Source: a virus. From it: a stretch of 29,764 nt of DNA. The position numbers and the translations under genes were made by a program. Shown here piece after piece: positions 15,970 through 23,855 of the stretch. Under the pieces are notes generated by a model, which saw only the letters and a program-made list of their open reading frames with translations, ran no database searches and was not told the origin of the DNA. How positions within the stretch are numbered: position 1 is the first letter of the stretch; every line of letters begins with the position of its first letter. The DNA is taken from positions 1-29,764 of the IMG/VR virus record IMGVR_UViG_3300046464_000342. One strand, given 5' to 3'.

Positions 15970-16007
15970 AAAAAGGGCATTTTCAATGGGGAATCCAGAC
16001 GTGAAAC

Positions 16008-16220
16008 CTACCAATCTGGGTATTCCCAAACATCACTACCCTTTTTAACTCTTTTTTTAGTACATTCTTTACATTCATAAGAGTATGATGATGCAACTGG
16101 ACCTCTATCTTTTCTAGTTCTGTAAAATCCATCAAGCATATTTTTAGTGTTACCACAAACTCTACATTTTCTATCATAAAGTAGAAGATGTCCTAGTTTT
16201 AATTGATCATCTAACTCCAT
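16008..16220 (-). CDS. Small zinc-ribbon protein after the large terminase
   Basis: This 70-aa protein starts at ATG 16218-16220, which overlaps the gp17 stop as TGATG; the longer frame uses a GTG and is less likely. Two cysteine pairs, CRVC (about 24-27) and CKEC (about 50-53), are spaced like a zinc ribbon. The segment between them, FYRTRKDR...SSYSYECKEC, resembles the zinc-finger part of HNH and endonuclease VII-type nucleases. The catalytic HNH residues are absent, so it may be a remnant or a stand-alone DNA-binding ribbon. A homing-endonuclease origin is possible. It might also help gp17, but nothing in the sequence shows this. Confidence 0.82.
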   Translation of the reverse strand: MELDDQLKLGHLLLYDRKCRVCGNTKNMLDGFYRTRKDRGPVASSYSYECKECTKKRVKKGSDVWEYPDW

Positions 16221-17869
16221 CAATAATAATCCCACATATATGCTCGATCACCATATTCGTCAGTATGCCAGCGATCACCATCTTTATCTGTAAATGATCC
16301 TGTCATATCATTAATTCCATCATCTAAAAATCCAAAAGGTGCCATATCTTGATCTATCTGATTTTTCTGCTCTTCATATATTCTCTTACGAATATCATTA
16401 TCAGTCATTTCCTTGAAGTAGTCTTGTGCTACCAACCAAGCAAAGATAACAAGACACATTGCAAGGTCATCATTACAACCTTCTTCTGCTTCAAAAGAAT
16501 TGTGTCTCTGAGCAAAGGTAGTCAGTTCGGAAATTATTTCATAATCTAATGTTAATAACTTAAAATCTTCAATTAACATTTTTAAGTTTGAACAACCAAG
16601 TTTTTTAACTTGTGCTGTTGTTCTAACACCCATCTGTGATTTTTTACCTGAGAATCCGTGCCCAACAACTTGTCCTGCACGACCTCTCATCGCTGCCATC
16701 AACATATTTTCATACTCCAAGTCATAATGGAGAATGTTTGCTACCTGCTCTCCAATATCATTGACTTCTATTAGCACCCAAGCATCATTATATGCCTTCG
16801 CTGTTTGTTGAATGATGTTGGGAAACAACATCGGTTTTATTTCATTATTTCTATACTTCGCTACTATCTTGTAGGGAAACTCTGTAATATCAACAACGAT
16901 AAATGCAGAATAATCGTTGCCCAACCCACGAGCAACATCAACAGTAGTAAGGTAGTTGTGTTCAGGTTTCGCTTTTTCGTAGACATCTAAACCTGCACTT
17001 CTTTGGATAGGATCTTCATAAATGAGATTCTTTAAAATTGATGGATTTATAAGGGTATTGACAGAACCAAGAAACTCACACTCGAACTCGACTTTGAATT
17101 GCTGTTCAGATGTGTTAGCAATCGTCTGTTCTTTCCATACTTCATCTCTTCCAGGAACCTCGGACCAATGAACATCAGTTGGAATGTATTCATTTTTACC
17201 TTTCTCAGAATCATGCCACATTCGGTAGAAATGATTCATACCGTGTGGAGTGGATACAATAATTACTTTGGTGTTTTTACCAGAAGTAATAGTAGGATAA
17301 ACAGATGCAAAGAACGAGTCTGCAACATGGTTTGGAACGAATGCAAATTCGTCGAGGAATAGGATATTGAACGACATGCCTCGGACAGCACTTGCAGACG
17401 TAGAAGCTGCCAATATCTTACTGCCATTTTCTAACTCTAAAGATCCTTTGTTCCATGATATGATACCCTGCTGCATCCATTTAGGCAAGTTTTCGTAAGC
17501 AGTTTGTAACCTACTGAGAAGTTCTCTAGCAGTTGCCGCCTTGTTTGCTAAGATGCCAATGTTAACACTATCATTAAAAACAGCATAATGTAGAAGATAA
17601 GATACCACAGTGGTAGACTTACCAGTCTGACGTGGCATCTTACAGATATTAAACCTGTTATTATTAAAATTGTGAATTAATTTCTCTTGAAAGTCATAAG
17701 GATCAAACTGCGTCAATCCTTCATCAAGAGAAACAATTTTTACATAGTTTTTTGCAAAATAGACGGGATCTTCTTTACACCGCATAAACTCAAGAACTTG
17801 ATCTTGAGTAAATTCGATGGGTGTATTTGCTTTTTTTAATAATGGATTGCCAAGGTACTGTTCATTCAT
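16220..17869 (-). CDS. 17: gp17, large terminase subunit (ATPase and nuclease)
   Basis: This 549-aa protein (T4 gp17 is 610 aa) pumps DNA into the prohead and cuts the concatemer. ATPase motifs are Walker A PRQTGKST (79-86), Walker B ILFLDEFAF (169-177) and coupling motif IIVSTPHG (203-210). The RNase H-like nuclease has D311 in TTVDVARG, E368 in LIEVND and D467 or D468 in CNDDLAM, matching the T4 acidic triad. It starts at ATG 17867-17869. No clear ribosome-binding site is seen in the A-rich 40-base gap before it. In this phage three other genes lie between it and gp16. Confidence 0.97.
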   Translation of the reverse strand: MNEQYLGNPLLKKANTPIEFTQDQVLEFMRCKEDPVYFAKNYVKIVSLDEGLTQFDPYDFQEKLIHNFNNNRFNICKMPRQTGKSTTVVSYLLHYAVFNDSVNIGILANKAATARELLSRLQTAYENLPKWMQQGIISWNKGSLELENGSKILAASTSASAVRGMSFNILFLDEFAFVPNHVADSFFASVYPTITSGKNTKVIIVSTPHGMNHFYRMWHDSEKGKNEYIPTDVHWSEVPGRDEVWKEQTIANTSEQQFKVEFECEFLGSVNTLINPSILKNLIYEDPIQRSAGLDVYEKAKPEHNYLTTVDVARGLGNDYSAFIVVDITEFPYKIVAKYRNNEIKPMLFPNIIQQTAKAYNDAWVLIEVNDIGEQVANILHYDLEYENMLMAAMRGRAGQVVGHGFSGKKSQMGVRTTAQVKKLGCSNLKMLIEDFKLLTLDYEIISELTTFAQRHNSFEAEEGCNDDLAMCLVIFAWLVAQDYFKEMTDNDIRKRIYEEQKNQIDQDMAPFGFLDDGINDMTGSFTDKDGDRWHTDEYGDRAYMWDYY

Positions 17870-17909
17870 AACAAATCAATTTTTTTTAACTTCTAAATTT
17901 GTTTCTTTT

Positions 17910-18074
17910 TCATTTTGACTTCACATCAAATTTATAAAAAAACGAATCGTTTTTTGTCTTTTTATTTTTAGCATCATTGATAATATAATTATTTACCCAA
18001 GATGCATTACTAGGTAGATAACGATATGCTCCACTGTCTACTTTTTGTTCTAAAAATTGCTTAAAAGTTTTCAT
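17910..18074 (-). CDS. Small protein (54 aa) with capsid-targeting-like N-terminus
   Basis: A 54-codon frame runs from ATG 18072-18074 to TGA 17910-17912. It begins four bases after the stop of the 98-aa gene. Its first ten residues, MKTFKQFLEQ, differ by one residue from those of that gene and resemble the capsid-targeting sequence of T4 internal proteins (MKTYQEFIAE). The rest is basic and polar (NDAKNKKTKN), with several aromatic residues (SFFYKF). It was too short for usual gene calling. The shared N-terminus and close spacing are the evidence that it is real. A head-internal, ejected protein is my inference. Confidence 0.72.
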   Translation of the reverse strand: MKTFKQFLEQKVDSGAYRYLPSNASWVNNYIINDAKNKKTKNDSFFYKFDVKSK

Positions 18075-18078
18075 ACAT

Positions 18079-18375
18079 CTATACATCCATTGGTGCTTTA
18101 GGATTCCTTAAAGGAGTAATTTTTTGTGTACTCGGAGTTACAGATGGGTAATTGAATCGTGGAGCTCCACGATTAGTGTTCTGAGCGGGTATACCTGCTT
18201 TCTCCCTTTCCTTATCCCTTTCTCTATGAAAATCGAGAGTCGTGTTCCTTCTACCTAAACCGAAAGCACGTCTGCCTCTATCAATATCACCAGAACCGGG
18301 TACAATATTAATATTGACTCCTTGTGGAAATCCTTTTGGAACTGTTTGTTCGATAAACTGTTTAAAAGTTTTCAT
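18079..18375 (-). CDS. Small basic protein (98 aa) with capsid-targeting-like N-terminus
   Basis: It starts at ATG 18373-18375, which overlaps the stop of the 630-aa gene as TGATG; the GTG four codons upstream is less likely. The N-terminus MKTFKQFIEQ resembles the T4 internal-protein targeting peptide MKTYQEFIAE, identical at M1, K2, T3, F7 and I8. After that come a Gly/Pro stretch (KGFPQGVNINIVPGSG), an Arg-rich segment (DRGRRAFGLGRRN, DFHRERDKEREK) and a Pro/Thr-rich tail. It is strongly basic, as expected for a protein packed with DNA. No known domain is recognised. Packaging in the head and trimming by gp21 are inferred. Confidence 0.85.
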   Translation of the reverse strand: MKTFKQFIEQTVPKGFPQGVNINIVPGSGDIDRGRRAFGLGRRNTTLDFHRERDKEREKAGIPAQNTNRGAPRFNYPSVTPSTQKITPLRNPKAPMDV

Positions 18376-20267
18376 CAGCACTTCCACCTTCTACGTGCTT
18401 TACAAATTTTCTTATCTGGGGTTTTTGAGCAATCGATGTTGTGCATCTTCATCTGACCTTTAGATCGACTGCAATAAGAAGAACGACGCTTTGCATCTTT
18501 GCTTCCTTTCTTTGGATTGCCTGTTACAGCAGTCTTCAGTTTAGAACCTGGATTCTCACGCTTATATGCATTAACAGATTTTTGACTCATACCATCAACA
18601 CCATCTTTGCGATTTGATTTCTGCCAATCTTCTTGCATGTCAAAATCTGATCTCCAATCATAATGATTTATGGATTCACTTTTCGTGGAGAAAGTCATTG
18701 AAGGACTGCCACCATAAGTAATTTTATCTTTTGTTTTAGTGTTATGAACATTAGGTGCTTGGAACTTTCTAGGTTCAAAATTACGCTGCCCCTGAGATCT
18801 TACCTGATCCGCAGTTTGACCTTTTTGGTCCATTGCAGCATATCCACCACCAGCTTTAAATTCTTTATTTGATTTTCTATCAGCAAACCTCCTTTTAATA
18901 TCAGATTTCGTTTCAGCAGAAACTTCTTGAATTTGCTCAATCCCTTCTTCCTTGACACAATTTGGATATCTTTTTCCAAACATTGTCTTCATACCCTTTT
19001 TCTTATATCCTTTCCAACACTTTTCATCAAGCATCTTACTTCCAATTCCTTCAGTTGGTTGTAGTGGTTCTGTTTTGATAATATCTACAGATTCATATTC
19101 AAGTGCCTGAAAATCATCTCTCCAATTGGAGAACTCATAACTTTCTTTTTTGGTTTTGTTACCCCAGTTCTTAGCACCTTTTTTACGGCACTTAACTAAA
19201 GCACCTGATGCATAAGCACTTGGCCAGACAGAATAACGAGACTTGACTTTATGATAGCAAGCATCTTTCTTACCTTCATCAACCATTTCACCTTCTGGTT
19301 CATAATGTGCTTTATCTAATTTAACTCCTGGTTTCAAATTCTTTAATCTCTGCAGTCTTTCTCTTTCAAGATCCTGTGGACTCTTCAAACCTCCCTTACC
19401 ACCCATCTTAATCATATCTCTGGGACCTGTACCCCAGGCATCGCGTTCGGCAATAACTTCCTCTTTAACACCTCTTGCCTTGTTGATGGCATCTTGCATT
19501 TTTTGATTTCTAGATTTAACCTTCTCACCAACTTCTCTTGCTTTGTCCATAAGTTTCAATCCAGCAAGTCCTGTACCTATTGCTAAACCTGCACGAATGA
19601 CATTTGCAGCACCTTCATCAATAGATTTTGATTCTTCTCTCCAGTTTGAATAAGATTCTGTTTTCACGTTGATTGCCTTTCCTTTTCTATTTGGATTTGG
19701 ATCTTGACGTTGCTTTCTATTAAATGCCTTTTTCTCTTCCTTATCATTTAAATTTGCAGCCATTTTGCTGGACCCACACTTAGGTTTGGTCTTTTGTCCT
19801 GGTTGCTTTGCACAAGGTTTTCCAGCATATTTCCCACCCAATTGGACCCAACCAGGTTTGCCATCACTAGACTTACTCTTACTAAACCAGTCACGCAAAG
19901 AAGAATCACCACTCTTCGATTCGCTTACTTTTTCTCTACTCCCACAATGTGCTCGTTGAGAGAATCCTTTTGGATTATTGCAATCGATGGATTTTTTGTA
20001 CTTTGCACTCCACGATTCAGAGACGCCACCTCCGCCGCCTTCACCACCTCCATCAGAAGAGGAGCCATCCCCGTTGCCATTGCCATTTGAGTGATTTCCA
20101 TTTCCATTTCCTCCATTACCATTATTTTTTGTTTCTTCATCAGAATCATCACCTTTTTCCTTACGAAGATATCCACCTATACCAAGAATATAACCACGAG
20201 GTATTTTTTTACACTTTTCATCAGTGTTGCAATAGTAATATCCTTTTTTGCAGGACTTCTTAGACAT
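18375..20267 (-). CDS. Large modular Cys-rich basic protein between the terminase genes
   Basis: This 630-aa protein starts at ATG 20265-20267 (TGATG with gp16). It is a chain of small basic modules with conserved cysteines. Residues 6-36 hold KGYYYC...EKCKKIPRGY. Residues 41-81 are a Gly/Asn/Ser linker. Residues 86-110 contain DCNNPKGFSQRAHCGS. Residues 124-170 (RDWFSK, GKPGWVQ, GKPC, PKCGSSK) resemble DUF5872. Residues 336-370 (CYHKVKSRYSVWPSAYASG) resemble DUF6321. Residues 417-437 hold KCWKGYKKKGMKTMFGK. Residues 597-630 hold SSYCSRSKG...KARRRWKC. A short motif (S/N/D)WR(E/D/S) appears near 208, 381 and 538, each time after ES. The DUF names are from memory. It is probably a virion or head-internal DNA-binding protein. 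Confidence 0.88.
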   Translation of the reverse strand: MSKKSCKKGYYYCNTDEKCKKIPRGYILGIGGYLRKEKGDDSDEETKNNGNGGNGNGNHSNGNGNGDGSSSDGGGEGGGGGVSESWSAKYKKSIDCNNPKGFSQRAHCGSREKVSESKSGDSSLRDWFSKSKSSDGKPGWVQLGGKYAGKPCAKQPGQKTKPKCGSSKMAANLNDKEEKKAFNRKQRQDPNPNRKGKAINVKTESYSNWREESKSIDEGAANVIRAGLAIGTGLAGLKLMDKAREVGEKVKSRNQKMQDAINKARGVKEEVIAERDAWGTGPRDMIKMGGKGGLKSPQDLERERLQRLKNLKPGVKLDKAHYEPEGEMVDEGKKDACYHKVKSRYSVWPSAYASGALVKCRKKGAKNWGNKTKKESYEFSNWRDDFQALEYESVDIIKTEPLQPTEGIGSKMLDEKCWKGYKKKGMKTMFGKRYPNCVKEEGIEQIQEVSAETKSDIKRRFADRKSNKEFKAGGGYAAMDQKGQTADQVRSQGQRNFEPRKFQAPNVHNTKTKDKITYGGSPSMTFSTKSESINHYDWRSDFDMQEDWQKSNRKDGVDGMSQKSVNAYKRENPGSKLKTAVTGNPKKGSKDAKRRSSYCSRSKGQMKMHNIDCSKTPDKKICKARRRWKC

Positions 20268-20698
20268 CACTTACTATCAGATTCATTATTATTTAGAAAA
20301 CCTTGTTTGAGTAACTTTGAAAGTTCTGATGTAGACCCAACAAATAAAGCGTTATTTGTTACATTATTTGGTCCCTTACTACCATTATCTTCTTCCAGAT
20401 CTTTTAACTTTTTCTGAAGATCTGCTAATTTATCTGTAGTATCTGCAACAGATTTGATTAATTGACCCGCAACTTCATATGCTCTAGGACTTGCACTTTC
20501 ACCTGCAAGTTCCATAATACCATTTATTGCTTCTTGACCCTTTTCAATCAAAGAATATAAGTTTGCTCTTGTATACTCATAATCTTTTTTAATATCATTC
20601 TTTTCCACTTTTAGTGGAACAGGTTTTACTGGTTTTGACTCAACAATACTACTTTCAATATTGAGTGCTTCATCAATAGAATCATAACTATTAGTCAT
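20267..20698 (-). CDS. 16: gp16, small terminase subunit
   Basis: This 143-aa protein (T4 gp16 is 164 aa) recognises DNA and regulates the gp17 packaging motor as a ring. The diagnostic core is ANLYSLIEKGQEAINGI (about 45-61), followed by RAYEVAGQLIKSVADTTDKL (about 72-91) and a coiled-coil segment. The C-terminal NNALFVGSTSELSKLLKQG (about 114-132) is the gp17-binding part in T4. The N-terminal 40 residues are variable. It lies 5 bases after the gp15 stop. Unlike T4, gp17 does not follow it directly. Confidence 0.95.
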   Translation of the reverse strand: MTNSYDSIDEALNIESSIVESKPVKPVPLKVEKNDIKKDYEYTRANLYSLIEKGQEAINGIMELAGESASPRAYEVAGQLIKSVADTTDKLADLQKKLKDLEEDNGSKGPNNVTNNALFVGSTSELSKLLKQGFLNNNESDSK

Positions 20699-20703
20699 TG
20701 TTA

Positions 20704-21549
20704 TTAGATATCAATTTTACGGGTTGGACTGAATGTCTTGGAATCTGCAAAGAATTCAGTTGTTTCCGAGAATCCAAAATCATCACCTGGCATTAAAAGT
20801 TTATGGTCTAATTCATCAATTACACCATCATCATTTTTATCAATTTTGGATGTTGGTGTAACTGTATAACGAACTTCTCGTTTGGCAGTCTTAACATCTG
20901 TACTGGTGTACATATCAACCTGAACCTTACGGATAAGTCCATCACTACTATCGGCAACAGGACCAAACAGATAAGTTTTTGCTGTAAACTGTAAAGTATG
21001 TATCAATGCACGTCTTGTATCAAAATTTCCTTCATAATCATCTTGGAATCCAACACTCTCTAAAATAATAGGAATATCTCTTTTTTCTCCAATAGAATCT
21101 ACTAAATCAATAGTTAAATTGAAGTGTGGTTGAAAGTATGGCAGAATTTGTTCTAATATCTGTAATGAGTCATCATTCAACTTTGAAAGAATGTTTAATT
21201 CAAATCCAATGTTATACGGAACTGGCATAAAAACTTTTTTTGCCTTACTACCGTCATCACAAGTTTTAAATGTCTGAACTAAACTTGATTTTCTGGTTGC
21301 ATCATAGTTAATAGATGTCATTTCAAATGACATCCTTGGCATTGTAATTTGAACTGCTCTATTTAAATCTGCTTGTTGTGTAATTCTTGCAAGAAATTTT
21401 TGACTAGGTCCATATGCAAGAGGTACTTCTATCTCACTAAAATTTGTACCATTTTCTCCCGTATGACGAACATGAATATCGTTGAATAATGTTCCAAAAC
21501 CAATAATTGTTTTTCTAACAATTTCGTGATAATAATAAGTTCCTAACAT
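20704..21549 (-). CDS. 15: gp15, tail completion and sheath stabiliser protein
   Basis: This 281-aa protein (T4 gp15 is 272 aa) forms the hexameric ring that ends the tail and binds the neck. The N-terminus MLGTYYYHEIVRKTIIGFG, the FNDIHVRH stretch and the RMSFEMTSINYDATRK segment match the family. A central VPYNIGFELNILSKLNDDS segment begins the second beta domain. The C-terminal PTRKIDI tail is polar. Its ATG (21547-21549) overlaps the gp14 stop as TAATG, so it is made with the neck proteins. Confidence 0.95.
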   Translation of the reverse strand: MLGTYYYHEIVRKTIIGFGTLFNDIHVRHTGENGTNFSEIEVPLAYGPSQKFLARITQQADLNRAVQITMPRMSFEMTSINYDATRKSSLVQTFKTCDDGSKAKKVFMPVPYNIGFELNILSKLNDDSLQILEQILPYFQPHFNLTIDLVDSIGEKRDIPIILESVGFQDDYEGNFDTRRALIHTLQFTAKTYLFGPVADSSDGLIRKVQVDMYTSTDVKTAKREVRYTVTPTSKIDKNDDGVIDELDHKLLMPGDDFGFSETTEFFADSKTFSPTRKIDI

Positions 21550-22988
21550 TAAAACGTACCAAATGGATTTCTTTCTGTAAAGTCCAATATTTTATCTGCT
21601 TGGACTTGGAACTCATCGTTCTCAGTATATTTATCGTATAAGTCTTCGTGTCTATATTCTTGGACTGGGTAGTAAGCTCCAGACTCTTGTCCAACAATAT
21701 TTTCTCCCCTTTGGAATCTTGTTTGTGTTTCTCCAATCCCAACGTTGGAAATCTTAAGGATTTTAGTATCCTGATCCCATCCTTTAACTCTTGCTCGTGT
21801 TTGAGATCTTGATCCAATTATTATTTCATTGAATATATAAGTTCCAATGCCAGCAAGAGTTTCTGGATCTGCAATAGTTACTTGTGGAGAAGAACTATAT
21901 CCTCTACCAGCATTTTGAACGTAAATTGATTTGACAACATTTGAAGTTCCATCACGACCAATAGATGCAATACCTACTGCAGTATGTGCAATACCACTTG
22001 CAGGTGGTCCAGCAATAGTTACTGTTGGTGCAGTTCCATATCCAACACCAGTATCAGTAATTACTAATTTGACAACGCCTTGACCAGAGGTGACCAATCT
22101 ACAAGTAGCAGCAGCACCAGATCCGCCACCACCAGTAATTGTAATAGTTGGTGTAACAGTATATCCTGCACCAGCATTGGTAAGAAGAATTCTTTCAAGA
22201 CCAGTAACTCCTGCTCTTGTTGTCATGAAACCAACAGCGGTTGCAGTATCTCCAATCTGACCTGTTGGAGAAGATGTAAATCCAATAATTGGTACTGATG
22301 TATAATTTCCTCCATCATTATTTAAGAATATCTCTTGAATATATCCACTAGAAACAGATCCCTCAATAGATGCAGATGCCGTTGCTGTTCTACCAATACC
22401 AATCAATTGAAGTTGGGTAATGAATCCTTCATCTTGAACTTGAGTATCGATAGTTTCGATTGTTGTATCAATAATTTCATCTTCATATTCAAAGAGTTCA
22501 CATTTAAGTTGATAAACGTAGTTCTTTCCCAATTGGTAAAAGGGATCCTCGTGCTCAACAAATTTTACCTCAAATAATCTCTGTCCTAAGGGGAAATAAA
22601 TCAAATCTCCTTCCCTTGGGCGAGTTGGAGTTGGCATTATTGAATCATCAGTTCCATCATCCTGACCAGCCATAAATGGAGCAATGAAATCTTCAAATCT
22701 TTCTTTTGAAATTGTTAGAATCAGTTCATCACGAATACTGACCCCAAATTTAGTCATAATATCGCCAGCACCACCATATCCTTCATAGGTGTTTACATAT
22801 GCTTCTATTGCAAAATTATCATCAAATTTTGAAGTTTGAACTTCTTCCAATACAGTCTTTTTATTTACATATTTTCTTGGAATATATGTAACTTCAACAC
22901 CATGCATTGACAGGTGCTCGTTTATTAGATCTTGGACCAATCTTTGTTCAGATGCAGTCCCTTGTAAAAAGAATGGATTAAGTGCCAT
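21549..22988 (-). CDS. 14: gp14, neck protein with a repeat insertion
   Basis: This 479-aa protein is nearly twice the length of T4 gp14 (256 aa). The conserved parts are the N-terminal half (MALNPFFLQGTASEQRLVQDL, then FGVSIRDELILTISKERFEDF) and the C-terminal end (ILDFTERNPFGTF). Between about residues 195 and 380 is an insert of four related beta units around GxGYxxxPxVTI. It could project from the neck. The ATG 22986-22988 overlaps the gp13 stop as TAATG. gp14 works with gp13 to close the filled head and give the tail a docking site. Confidence 0.95.
   Translation of the reverse strand: MALNPFFLQGTASEQRLVQDLINEHLSMHGVEVTYIPRKYVNKKTVLEEVQTSKFDDNFAIEAYVNTYEGYGGAGDIMTKFGVSIRDELILTISKERFEDFIAPFMAGQDDGTDDSIMPTPTRPREGDLIYFPLGQRLFEVKFVEHEDPFYQLGKNYVYQLKCELFEYEDEIIDTTIETIDTQVQDEGFITQLQLIGIGRTATASASIEGSVSSGYIQEIFLNNDGGNYTSVPIIGFTSSPTGQIGDTATAVGFMTTRAGVTGLERILLTNAGAGYTVTPTITITGGGGSGAAATCRLVTSGQGVVKLVITDTGVGYGTAPTVTIAGPPASGIAHTAVGIASIGRDGTSNVVKSIYVQNAGRGYSSSPQVTIADPETLAGIGTYIFNEIIIGSRSQTRARVKGWDQDTKILKISNVGIGETQTRFQRGENIVGQESGAYYPVQEYRHEDLYDKYTENDEFQVQADKILDFTERNPFGTF
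21849..22340 (-). repeat. Four degenerate beta repeats inside gp14
   Basis: The repeats of about 45 residues centre on GGNYTSVPII (226-235), GAGYTVTPTITI (273-284), GVGYGTAPTVTI (314-325) and GRGYSSSPQVTI (361-372). Each is followed by a Gly/Ala-rich turn. The same GxGY pattern occurs in the large protein at the right edge. Confidence 0.85.
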
Positions 22989-23854
22989 TATCCAATAAAG
23001 TCGAGAGGTGGAAGTTCATACTCTGAAGACATACGTGATTTAATATCTGCCAATTCTTGTTCTGCTTGTTGCAAAATACCATCACCATTCATCTCAAGAC
23101 CGCCTGGAAGTTTTACTCCTCTAAACTTACTTAAGTTTCTACCCCATTGACGTTTGATCAGAGCAGTCAAAAATGGTTTTATAAAACTATCATTGTAAAT
23201 TTGAGTAAATGATACCGGATCCAGTGCTCTATAACATTCTAAAATAATAAACTCACCTACATTTTGCGAACCCCAATCAATATCTAGATATAATCTATCT
23301 TGCCTCTTATTAAATCTTACTTGTTTATCTGGAGTAAGTAAAAAATCAATATCCTCAAGATAAGTCTTAGTCATTGCATACTGTAACAACTCTACAGAGT
23401 TGAAATAATACATATCATTCAAAAATAATTGATATTTAATACTAAACATTCCACCAGAAATGGAACTAGTATCAAACTTAAATATCTTTTCTACTCCAAT
23501 AACCGATTCTGGAACTTGGATGTAATTTGAATTCTCATAGAAACTAAAAGTTGTTGCAGTTCCTACAATTGTTGATTCGCCAGTAGTAACTGTTACTCCT
23601 ATTCCAGTTTTTGGTGCTACTGTACTTGATCCTGAAGATTCTGCTGCAGTACCTCTATCAATATCACCTTGTGTTATCTCATACTTGAGATACATTTTTT
23701 CCACACCATCAAAATGGCGCTCATTAAAATATTGAATGGCATCATCAACTAGATCATCAATTTGATCGTCGTCTACATTAATCTCAAGAACTGGAGCACC
23801 AAGTTGACGTAAACAGTAGTCTATGAGTCCTTGTCTAGATGATGGTTTTGCCAT
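22988..23854 (-). CDS. 13: gp13, neck protein
   Basis: This 288-aa protein (T4 gp13 is 309 aa) joins the portal in the head completion complex. Family markers are GLIDYCLRQLGAPVLEINVDDDQIDDLVDDAIQYFNERHFDG (spread over residues 9-49), the IKYQLFLNDMYYF segment (about 138-150), RLYLDIDWG and the IYNDSFIKPFLTALIKRQWGRNLSKFRGVKLPGG region. The C-terminal part is helical (LQQAEQELADIKSRM). The region 75-100 is Ser, Thr and Gly rich and variable. It starts at ATG 23852-23854, two bases after the 61-aa gene. Confidence 0.95.
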   Translation of the reverse strand: MAKPSSRQGLIDYCLRQLGAPVLEINVDDDQIDDLVDDAIQYFNERHFDGVEKMYLKYEITQGDIDRGTAAESSGSSTVAPKTGIGVTVTTGESTIVGTATTFSFYENSNYIQVPESVIGVEKIFKFDTSSISGGMFSIKYQLFLNDMYYFNSVELLQYAMTKTYLEDIDFLLTPDKQVRFNKRQDRLYLDIDWGSQNVGEFIILECYRALDPVSFTQIYNDSFIKPFLTALIKRQWGRNLSKFRGVKLPGGLEMNGDGILQQAEQELADIKSRMSSEYELPPLDFIG

Positions 23855-23855
23855 A

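Noticed and set aside
17929-17936. TATAAATT as a late promoter for gp17
   Set aside because: It lies inside the 54-aa gene and about 60 bases from the gp17 ATG, in a very AT-rich stretch; too weak to list as a feature.
18079-18375. A duplication of whole genes to explain the shared MKTFKQF start
   Set aside because: The two proteins share only the first ten or so residues; the bodies are not similar, so a shared leader fits better than gene duplication.
20091-20417. Plus-strand frames opposite the start of the 630-aa gene
   Set aside because: They are antisense to the Gly/Asn-rich linker and give low-complexity His/Phe/Ile sequences.
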